Shown here: in pieces, positions 25,647 through 32,284 of the stretch
Position numbering within the stretch: the stretch's first letter is position 1
Layout of the letters: each line of letters begins with the position of its first letter
DNA from: Myxococcota bacterium
Lineage (GTDB): Bacteria; Myxococcota_A; UBA9160; UBA4427
NCBI GenBank assembly: GCA_029941885.1
Contig: JAPYTP010000033.1
Span: forward strand, 1-33,366
Direction of reading: 5' to 3'
Length of the DNA stretch: 33,366 nucleotides
Notes under the pieces: generated by a model
The model's database searches: none
What the model was told of the DNA's origin: nothing
What the model saw: only the letters and a program-made list of their open reading frames with translations
Program-made: the position numbers and the translations under genes

Positions 25647-26210
25647 GTGAATGCTCTAAGCCGCAAGCTGATGTCCGCTGTCTCGGTCCTTCTGCCCAGC
25701 AGATCTGCCAGCCCGAGAGAGAAGAAGAAGATGAACAGTCCGTTAGTTCGCGAAAGCGATCAGCGGATCCGAGACGACGAGTACATCCCCTGGATATGCC
25801 ACACGACGGGTGGGTGGTTGCACGAGAGCAGCGGGAACCTTCGAGCCTTCGACTACGCAATCAAGAACATGCCGATCAAGGGCAGTGTCGTCGAAGCCTT
25901 CTCGGATGACTTTTTCGATCGCTGGGAATCCGGTCTCGCGATCGAGGACCTGTTCGATCGCCCGGTCAAGCTCGGTGGAGAGATCAGCTTCGCCTATATC
26001 GACGGCGCCCATTCCTACGAGGCTTCCAAGAAGGATTTTGAAAATATCGATCGCTACCTGGTTCCGGGTGGCTTCGTGTTCTTCGACGACTCGAAGGGCA
26101 AGGGTCCGTTCGAGTCGAGTCGTACCGCCCAGGAAGTCCTGAACAATCCCCGCTACGAGTTGGTCTTCACGACGCCGAATTATCTGTTCCGCCGAACCGA
26201 GTCCAGCTAG
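25647..26210 (+). CDS. Class I SAM methyltransferase-like protein (Methyltransf_24), SAM core apparently deleted
   Basis: A 187-residue frame from GTG 25647 with GAGGAA six bases upstream. The N-terminal part WLHESSGNLRAFDYAIKNMPIKGSVVE and the C-terminal part AFSDDFFDRW...ISFAYIDGAHSYEASKKDF...YLVPGGFVFFDDS are each typical of glycan-cluster methyltransferases of about 250 residues. The stretch expected between them, with the glycine-rich SAM motif (VVE-x-G-S-x-x-G-x-S) and following acidic residue, is missing. The join lies at about 25885-25895 and stays in frame. It probably cannot bind SAM. It ends 39 bases before the convergent serine hydrolase gene. Confidence 0.7.
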   Translation: MNALSRKLMSAVSVLLPSRSASPREKKKMNSPLVRESDQRIRDDEYIPWICHTTGGWLHESSGNLRAFDYAIKNMPIKGSVVEAFSDDFFDRWESGLAIEDLFDRPVKLGGEISFAYIDGAHSYEASKKDFENIDRYLVPGGFVFFDDSKGKGPFESSRTAQEVLNNPRYELVFTTPNYLFRRTESS

Positions 26211-26249
26211 CGGTCGCCGCAACCTCAAGAGAGCAGGTTCTTCGTTCCG

Positions 26250-27488
26250 CTATTGGCCCGGACCCAACTTCGAGGCCGCTCGATAGGCCGCGTCGCGGAG
26301 CGATTTCTCCCGCGGATCATCGACGAGGTAGCCGCCCATCTGGTTCATCACGTAGCTCATCCCGAGCCGGGCATCCGGATCGGCGAAGCCGAACGACCCG
26401 CCGGCGCCGGGGGTCCCAAAGCCCCGCATACTCGATGCGAAATCAAACTCTCGATCCGGTTTCATGAGGCCGAGAGAGAAGATCGTCTTGGTACGGAGAA
26501 CCAGGTCGTCGAGTCCTCCGCTCGGATGGATCGGATCGGCCATCAGGTCATCGAGGGTCTGCTTGCGGAGGCCGATTTCGCTGCCACCGGCGGCGAAGAC
26601 GCCGTAGAGCTTCGCGATGCTGCGCGCGTCGGACATTCCGTTTGCCGAGGGGATCTCGACCCTTCGCAGTGCGCGATTCGAGTTGAAATCCGAGGGGCGT
26701 TTGATCGCGGGGTTGCTGAACGAGCGGGCGGTAATGGATCGCCGATTGAGGGTCCCGAGGAGCATGCGGGGCGGAATCGTATTGCGCTTCCCGAGCAGAC
26801 GGAGTGTCGAGAGCACCGAGTTGGACTGGATCCATCCGATGCGCGAATCGGGAAACGACTCGGGCAGTCCGATATGGAGATCGAGTCCGAGGGGTTCGGC
26901 GAGCTCGTCGCGGAAATAGACGCCGAGACTTCTCCGCTCCGGGTCGACACGACGGAGCAATTCGCTTTGGTACCAACCGAGGCTGATCGCATGGTAGCCG
27001 TGGCGCGTCCCTGGAATCCAAGCGGGTGCTTGCGCCGCAAGGATCTCCGCCAGCCGGTCGAAGTCGCCGAGAATCTCGGGGGTGAGCGGTGGGTCGATCG
27101 CACTGAGGCCCGCTTGATGGGCGAGCAGCTGGCGGATCGTGATGTCCTGCTTGCCAGCCTGAGCGAACTCGGGCCAGTAGGTCGCGACCGGTGCGTCCCA
27201 TTCGAAGAGTCCCCGAGAGTGGGCGAGCGCGAGCGTCAAGGCAGCGATGCCCTTCGTGCTCGAGAAGATCGTCGTGAGGGTGTCCTCCTCCCAGGGGCTC
27301 GTGCGGTTGCGATCGCGATGGCCGCCCCAGAGATCCACCACCTTCTTGCCCCGGTGATACACGGCGAACGCGGCGCCGAGTTCACCGCGGTCCGTGAAGT
27401 TTCGTTCGAACTCGAATCGAACGGCTTCGAAGCCCGGCGCAACCGTGCCCTGAAGGGTCGAGAGGAGGGCTTCTGTGGACTTCTTCAT
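26250..27488 (-). CDS. Serine beta-lactamase-fold hydrolase (class C/esterase EstB-like)
   Basis: A 412-residue cytoplasmic protein starting at ATG 27488. The nucleophile motif SSTKG (Ser-x-x-Lys) lies near residue 77, after the EEDTLTTIF segment. HGYHAISLGWYQSELLRRV near 161 supplies the second conserved Tyr. A late GFGTPGAGGSFGFADPDARLGMSYVMNQMGG is the strand region that replaces KTG in this group. Such proteins are usually esterases or lactonases, not antibiotic-resistance enzymes. No signal peptide is visible. It is divergent from the binding-protein operon across 115 bases; a TATCAT at 27517-27522 on the minus strand could be its -10 box. Confidence 0.88.
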   Translation of the reverse strand: MKKSTEALLSTLQGTVAPGFEAVRFEFERNFTDRGELGAAFAVYHRGKKVVDLWGGHRDRNRTSPWEEDTLTTIFSSTKGIAALTLALAHSRGLFEWDAPVATYWPEFAQAGKQDITIRQLLAHQAGLSAIDPPLTPEILGDFDRLAEILAAQAPAWIPGTRHGYHAISLGWYQSELLRRVDPERRSLGVYFRDELAEPLGLDLHIGLPESFPDSRIGWIQSNSVLSTLRLLGKRNTIPPRMLLGTLNRRSITARSFSNPAIKRPSDFNSNRALRRVEIPSANGMSDARSIAKLYGVFAAGGSEIGLRKQTLDDLMADPIHPSGGLDDLVLRTKTIFSLGLMKPDREFDFASSMRGFGTPGAGGSFGFADPDARLGMSYVMNQMGGYLVDDPREKSLRDAAYRAASKLGPGQ

Positions 27489-27603
27489 GGGGGGCCCCGA
27501 GTGTGGATGAGCCTCGATGATACCCCGCCAGAAACCCGGCCACCCGCTCGACCGATTCCGCTCGACCGGTGGAGTGGGCGCAGGCTGGCTACGCTTGCCC
27601 GCT

Positions 27604-28686
27604 ATGAGCAACGACCCGACGCCGTCCGATTCGACTGAACCCGCTCCGGTCCGGATCGGCATCCTCCACGACCGCTTGCAGAGTGACGGCGGTGCGGGCT
27701 TCGAACGCATCGTCACGATCGGCGTCGACGAGGTGATGGCCACGCGCGAGATCGATCGTCCGATCGAATTCATCCACGCGAGCGGGCTCGGACTTCCGAC
27801 GGGCACCGCCCGGGCCGTGGAGGACGCCTTCGCGTCCCTGGTCGAACGCGGCGTGCTGGCGATCATCGGCCCCGCGATCAGCGACAACGGACTCGTCGCC
27901 CGGGACCTGGCGGATGCCGCGCGGATTCCGTGTATCAACTACACGGGCGGAGAGCAGACGCGCAGCGAGTGGATGTTCCACTACCAGGTTGGATCCCTCG
28001 AAGACGAGCCCACCGTGCTCGCGCGCCATCTGCTGAAGCGAGGCCTCGAGACCGTCGCTCTCGTCCACGATCGGTCGCCGATCGGGCAGCGAATGGCGAC
28101 GTATTTCGATGAGGCGTGTGCTTCTCTCGGCATCGACCTGGTTGGCCGAGCCTCGATCTCACCCGTCTCGAAGGATCTGTCCGAGGTCACTGCGAAGCTT
28201 CGAGCCGTCGCGCCCGCTGGCCTCGTCTACCTCGGCCTCGGCTTGTCGGCCTTTCCCTTGGGCCAGGCGGTGGCGCAGGCGGGCTGGGAGGTTCCCGTCG
28301 TAGCCAACTCCGCCCTGATGTTTGGCTATGCCTATCCGGAGTGGACGAAGGTCTGGGAGGGCTGGGTCTACGCGGACGCCGTCTCCGAGGACAATCGATT
28401 GCTTGCTCACCTGAAGCGTGAGATCGGTTCGGGCGCGGCACCGGGCCCCGGCCTGGCGGCCGCCTACGATCTGGGTCGGCTCGTTGCCGAGAGTGTGGGA
28501 CGCTCCGTTCATCTGACCCGTGAAGGCCTTCGCGATGGCCTCGAGAAAATCAAGTTGCTGCCTGCGACGATCGGAAGAGAGGGCACGACGATGGGTTTCG
28601 GCCGATGGGAGCGGTCGGCGCTGAAGGGCGAATTCCTGGTGCTCCGGCAGTGGCGGGACGGTCGCACGCTGGAGCTGGATGACTGA
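27604..28686 (+). CDS. Periplasmic-binding-protein-like (Leu/Ile/Val type) protein lacking a signal peptide
   Basis: A 360-residue protein with the type I periplasmic-binding fold: VRIGILHDRLQSDGGAGF near 16, VLAIIGPAISDNGLVARDLAD near 89-109, YTGGEQTRSEWMFHYQVGS and VALVHDRSPIGQRMATYF. In an ABC system this binds amino acids or similar ligands outside the membrane. Here there is no signal peptide, lipobox or transporter subunit nearby, so it may sense or bind a ligand in the cytoplasm. No ribosome site precedes ATG 27604, but TACGCT ends eight bases before it, hinting at a leaderless start. It overlaps the next gene by 8 bases. Confidence 0.8.
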   Translation: MSNDPTPSDSTEPAPVRIGILHDRLQSDGGAGFERIVTIGVDEVMATREIDRPIEFIHASGLGLPTGTARAVEDAFASLVERGVLAIIGPAISDNGLVARDLADAARIPCINYTGGEQTRSEWMFHYQVGSLEDEPTVLARHLLKRGLETVALVHDRSPIGQRMATYFDEACASLGIDLVGRASISPVSKDLSEVTAKLRAVAPAGLVYLGLGLSAFPLGQAVAQAGWEVPVVANSALMFGYAYPEWTKVWEGWVYADAVSEDNRLLAHLKREIGSGAAPGPGLAAAYDLGRLVAESVGRSVHLTREGLRDGLEKIKLLPATIGREGTTMGFGRWERSALKGEFLVLRQWRDGRTLELDD

Positions 28687-29833
28687 TCCACACGTCGATC
28701 CAACCAACCCGCCGCTCGGAGTCGTCGTCGTGGGGACCGGCTTCGGGGCGCGAGTCCATGTTCCGGCCCTGCGCGCGGCGGGGTTCACCGTTCTGGCGCT
28801 GGTGGGTCGCGACGCTGCGCGCACCGAACGCCGTGCGCACAGGCTCTCGATTCCCCGAGCCTCGACGTCCCTCGACGAGGCGCTGGCCATTCCGGGAGTC
28901 TGCGCCGTGACCGTCGCGAGCCCTCCCGCGACTCACGCGCCGGTCGTGCTGGCGGCGCTGGCTGCCCAAAAGCACGTCATCTGCGAGAAGCCCTTCGCGC
29001 TGGATGTGGCCGAAGCATCCCAGATGCTCGCCGCGGCGAAGCAGGCGGGGGTCGTGCATCGGGTGGGCTTCGAGTTCCGCTGGGCCCCCGATCGTGCCGC
29101 CGTTGCGCTCGCGATCGCGGCGAACGCGATCGGGGAGCCGCGCTTTGCGAGCCTGGTGAGCTACATCGACCTGGTGGCCGATCCCGAGAAGAAGATTTTT
29201 CCCGCCTGGTGGTGGGACGCGTCCCGAGCCGGCGGGTGGCTCGCGGCCTCGGGTTCCCATTCAATCGACCAGATCCGGGTCTGGCTCGGGGACATCGACT
29301 CGGTGAGCGCGGATCTCATGACTCTTTCGGAGCGAGGGGAGGGCGCGGGGGATCGCGTCGCCGACGACAGCTTTGCGATGCTATTTCGCACGCGTTCGGG
29401 GGCGAGCGGTGTGTTGCAACAGACGGGTTCGGCCTGGGGGCCCATGGCGGGCATGACTCGGATCGCCGGAACGAAGGGTAGCCTCTGGACGCAAGGGGAT
29501 TCGATCTGGCAGGCCGATGCCAGCGGGTCGCGCGAACTCGAGATCCCGGGTGATCTGGCTCTGCCGCCGATCGACGAGGCTGCTCCGGACTCAACGCATC
29601 GCTTCAGGCACCTGGAGCTTCGACCCTATACGCGGCTCTGCGAATCCTTTCGCGATGCGATCCTCGCCGGGGGGAACCCGCTCGGCGACCCTCCCAAGAA
29701 CGGGGTGGCGCCTGCGACATTCGAAGACGGACTGGCGACGGTGAAGGTGATCGAAGCGGCGCGACTCTCGCGGGAGCGCAGACAATGGGTGGCGGTCGAC
29801 CAGACCGACCTTGCGGAGTCGTCGGGTGGCTAG
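28679..29833 (+). CDS. Gfo/Idh/MocA-family oxidoreductase
   Basis: A 384-residue NAD(P)-dependent dehydrogenase. The Rossmann motif VVVGTGFGARVHVPAL is at 16-31, the conserved Glu-Lys-Pro motif CEKPFALD lies near 101, and the catalytic-region His of GSHSIDQIRVWLG lies near 199. The C-terminal half forms the usual alpha/beta substrate domain. Family members oxidise or reduce sugars, inositols or related polyols; the substrate is not determined. ATG 28679 overlaps the end of the binding-protein gene by 8 bases, and the stop overlaps the next gene by 8 bases, so all three are one translationally coupled operon. Confidence 0.9.
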   Translation: MTDPHVDPTNPPLGVVVVGTGFGARVHVPALRAAGFTVLALVGRDAARTERRAHRLSIPRASTSLDEALAIPGVCAVTVASPPATHAPVVLAALAAQKHVICEKPFALDVAEASQMLAAAKQAGVVHRVGFEFRWAPDRAAVALAIAANAIGEPRFASLVSYIDLVADPEKKIFPAWWWDASRAGGWLAASGSHSIDQIRVWLGDIDSVSADLMTLSERGEGAGDRVADDSFAMLFRTRSGASGVLQQTGSAWGPMAGMTRIAGTKGSLWTQGDSIWQADASGSRELEIPGDLALPPIDEAAPDSTHRFRHLELRPYTRLCESFRDAILAGGNPLGDPPKNGVAPATFEDGLATVKVIEAARLSRERRQWVAVDQTDLAESSGG

Positions 29834-31010
29834 CGCGAAGGGTACGGGTGCCCTCTCGGGCCTACGCGTGATCGACCTCTCGACGCTCTTCTCGGGTCCC
29901 CAGGTATCTGCGACCCTCGGTGATCTCGGTGCGGATGTCGTGAAGGTCGAAGCAACCTCCGGCGACCCGATGCGACGCATGGGCGCGACCCGTGAGGGGC
30001 ATTCCCTCAACTGGGCGATGGTCTCGCGAAACAAGCGCTCCGTCGTCCTCGATCTCGACACCGAGACCGACCGCGCGCGCTTTCATCGCCTCGTTGTGAG
30101 CGCCGACGTGTTGGTCGAGAATTTTCCGCGTGCGATCCTCGAACGCTGGGAAGCCACCTGGGAAGAACTCTCGACTCTGAATGATCGGCTCGTCTATGTG
30201 AGTGTGAGCGGCTTTGGGCAGACGGGCCCCTACGCGGGCCGCGCCGCCGCAGGAACCCTCGCGGAAGCCTTCGCGGGACTCACCCACATGACCGGGGAGT
30301 CCGAGGGTCCGCCGATGCTCACATCGGTGGCCATCGGCGATATCCTGGCCGGCATCTCAGGAGTCGTCGGGACCCTCGCGGCCCTCTACCACCGCGACGC
30401 CCGCGAGGGACAGGGTCAGCACATCGACGTCAGCATGTACGAACCCGTACTCCAGCTGCTTCAGGGCAGCGTCGTCGGCTACGACGGCGAGAGTGAGCCG
30501 CCAGGGCGCATGGGCAGTCGGGTTGCGGGCGGCGTTCCGCGCAACACCTATCGCGCTCGAGATGATCATTGGCTCGTGGTCTCGGCGACGACCGATCCTC
30601 AGGTCGCTCGAGTGCTCGCGACCCTCGGCCTCGACAACGAAGCGCATCGCGCCCGCTTCGGAAAGTCGACGGACCGTCTGCGCGCGGCCGATGAGCTCGA
30701 TGGGCTGGTCGCATCCTGGATCGCCCGGCACGATCGCGCCGAAGTCCTCGAGATCTTCGAGGCCGCGCGTGTGCCCGCGTCTCCCGTAAACGATCTGCGT
30801 GACCTGCTGGCGGATCCGCACGTGCGGGCGCGCGAAAGCATCGTGTCGGTGAACGATCCCGAGCTCGGCCCCGTGAACATGGTGGCGCCCGTCCCCAAGC
30901 TCTCGGCGACCCCCGGTCGCATCCGCAGCGCGGGCCCAGCGCTCGGTGCGCATACCGAGGAAGTGTTTCGCGAATGGCTGGAAGAAGAGGTGAGAGAAGA
31001 GGAGAGTTAG
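29826..31010 (+). CDS. CaiB/BaiF family III CoA-transferase (second copy)
   Basis: A 394-residue protein starting at GTG 29826, 8 bases inside the previous gene, with GGAG seven bases upstream. Family landmarks are SGLRVIDLSTLFSGPQ near 11-26, LGADVVKVEATSGDPMRRMG near 34-53, SRNKRSVVLDL near 67, FGQTGPYAGR near 130 and catalytic Asp172 (SVAIGDILAGISG). It transfers CoA between a carboxylate and an acyl-CoA. It differs clearly from the CoA-transferase at 8324, so substrates probably differ. Its stop lies only 3 bases from that of the convergent isomerase-like gene. Confidence 0.92.
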   Translation: MASAKGTGALSGLRVIDLSTLFSGPQVSATLGDLGADVVKVEATSGDPMRRMGATREGHSLNWAMVSRNKRSVVLDLDTETDRARFHRLVVSADVLVENFPRAILERWEATWEELSTLNDRLVYVSVSGFGQTGPYAGRAAAGTLAEAFAGLTHMTGESEGPPMLTSVAIGDILAGISGVVGTLAALYHRDAREGQGQHIDVSMYEPVLQLLQGSVVGYDGESEPPGRMGSRVAGGVPRNTYRARDDHWLVVSATTDPQVARVLATLGLDNEAHRARFGKSTDRLRAADELDGLVASWIARHDRAEVLEIFEAARVPASPVNDLRDLLADPHVRARESIVSVNDPELGPVNMVAPVPKLSATPGRIRSAGPALGAHTEEVFREWLEEEVREEES

Positions 31011-31013
31011 GCG

Positions 31014-31622
31014 CTAGAGCAGCGCTCGGATTTCTTCCGCGGCCTCGAGCGCGGCTCCGACGGGGTCGTCGAACGGCCAGCCGCGGTCTGGCAGGTCGAA
31101 GTACTCGACGGACAGACGCCCGGAATATCCGATTCGATCCAGCTCGCCGAAGATCGCGGCGAAGTCGACATCGCCGTCTCGCGCCTGGCTCTCGCCGACC
31201 TTCGCCTGGCGCAACTGGATATGAGAGGCGTGGGGCAGCAGCTCGATCACGTCGCCCCCCCAGGCGGTCACGTGGCCCACGTCGAGCAAGAGTTCGAGAC
31301 CCGGCACCTGGCGAAGGATTTCGAGGGTCGCCTCGTTGCTGCCGATCGCGCCGCCCACCCAGGGCTCGATGCGACAATTCGGAACCTGCGCAAAGTCCGT
31401 TACCGTCTTCTCGAAGCTGCGACGATCGGCGGCGAGCGGGCCGGTGCTGAAACCCGGCGTGGGCCGCGGGGCGAAGCGGTCGTGGATGGGCAAGGCCAAC
31501 TCGTCAGCCACGTCGCCCGAGACGTCGATATGCTCGAAGCCGTGCTGCTTGGCGAGTTCCGCTGCCTCCTCGATCGGCAGACCGCCGTAGACTATGGAGA
31601 CGACACCCAGGGGCCAGCGCAT
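31014..31622 (-). CDS. Sugar phosphate isomerase/epimerase-like TIM-barrel protein
   Basis: A 202-residue protein of the xylose-isomerase-like TIM-barrel/AP-endonuclease-2 superfamily. Landmarks are EAAELAKQHGFEHIDV near 20, RIEPWVGGA with a metal-ligand Glu, LLLDVGHVTAWG with Asp and His ligands, HIQLRQAK, and GRLSVEYFDLP with a late Glu. It is shorter than the typical 260-280 residues, so some barrel strands are compact or missing. ATG 31622 has no ribosome site, but a -35/-10 pair ends seven bases before it, so the mRNA probably begins at the start codon. Isomerisation of a sugar or inositol intermediate is likely, not proven. Confidence 0.8.
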   Translation of the reverse strand: MRWPLGVVSIVYGGLPIEEAAELAKQHGFEHIDVSGDVADELALPIHDRFAPRPTPGFSTGPLAADRRSFEKTVTDFAQVPNCRIEPWVGGAIGSNEATLEILRQVPGLELLLDVGHVTAWGGDVIELLPHASHIQLRQAKVGESQARDGDVDFAAIFGELDRIGYSGRLSVEYFDLPDRGWPFDDPVGAALEAAEEIRALL

Positions 31623-31629
31623 GACGGCG

Positions 31630-31658
31630 ACGCTACTCGTGAAGAGCGTCGGGTTCAA
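31630..31658 (-). promoter_or_regulatory. Putative leaderless promoter of the isomerase-like gene
   Basis: On the minus strand TTGAAC (31658-31653), a 17-base spacer and TAGCGT (31635-31630) are followed by seven bases and the ATG at 31622. The spacing would start transcription at or next to the start codon, consistent with the absence of a ribosome site. Confidence 0.5.
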
Positions 31659-31683
31659 GCGACATACGAAGCGATGGAGCGCC

Positions 31684-31689
31684 TATACT
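31684..31689 (+). promoter_or_regulatory. Putative -10 box for the UGSC selenoprotein gene
   Basis: TATACT lies 34 bases before the ATG at 31724 and just ahead of a GGAGG ribosome site (31714-31718). No convincing -35 hexamer is visible at the usual distance. The neighbouring gene on the other strand has its own promoter in the same 100 bases. Confidence 0.35.
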
Positions 31690-31723
31690 GGTGAGCCTAC
31701 ACACCGGACTCTCGGAGGACTCG

Positions 31724-32263
31724 ATGGAAAAAATCCGCGTACTCGATCCCACGGCGCCGCCGCCGGCGGTCTCGACGGACCCTGGCCCCGACGCCGGCCC
31801 TCTCGCGGGCAAGACGATCGGCTTTCGATTGGATCAGACCTGGCAATCGTTCTTCCACGTTCGCGACGAGTGGGTGGCACGGTTCGAAAAGGCCGGTGCG
31901 ACGGTGCGCGTCTGGAATGCCGGCCACCGGGTCGGGGAAGAGGGAGAACAGACGCGTCGAGAACTCGAGGAATTCGTAGAGGCCGTGGACATCGCGGTCG
32001 TCGGCCTCGGGAATTGAGGCTCCTGCACCGCCTGGACGGTCCACGACACAGTCGCGGTCGTCGAGGCGGGCAAGACGGCGGTCGCCGTTGTGACGCAGGA
32101 ATTCGAATCTCTCTCGCATACCATGGCGTCGAACGCCGGCCGGCAGGCGCTGCGCGTGCACGTGCTGCCCTATCCACTCGAAGCGCGGCCTGACGAAGAA
32201 GTGCGGGAGATCGCGCGCGAACACTATCCGCAGTTGCTCGAGGTGCTCGGTGCCAGCGGCTGA
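31724..32263 (+). CDS. UGSC-family selenoprotein (UGA at 32015-32017 read as selenocysteine)
   Basis: ATG 31724 follows GGAGG by five bases. The frame runs to a TGA at 32015 and continues open for 81 further codons to TGA at 32261. Read through, it gives 179 residues with Sec98 in VVGLGN-U-GSCTAWTVHD, the motif that names the UGSC (seleno)protein family; Cys101 completes a U-x-x-C redox-type pair. Both sides of the UGA look coding: Rossmann-like KTIGFRLDQTWQSFFHVRDEW before, and VTQEFESLSHTMASNAGRQ with LRVHVLPYPLEARPDEEVREIA after. Standard gene calling would cut it at residue 97. Function unknown; a thiol/selenol redox role is inferred. The SelA/B/C/D genes it needs are not in this window. 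Confidence 0.88.
32015..32043 (+). promoter_or_regulatory. Candidate bacterial SECIS hairpin after the UGA codon
   Basis: Bacterial selenocysteine insertion needs a hairpin just 3' of the UGA. Here bases 32024-32030 can pair with 32037-32043 (six pairs and one C-C mismatch) around a six-base loop CCTGGA that contains GG. The loop lies about 14-19 bases after the UGA, in the range expected for SelB recognition. The fold was drawn by hand. Confidence 0.5.
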
Positions 32264-32284
32264 GCCGGGAACGAGGGGATCCAC

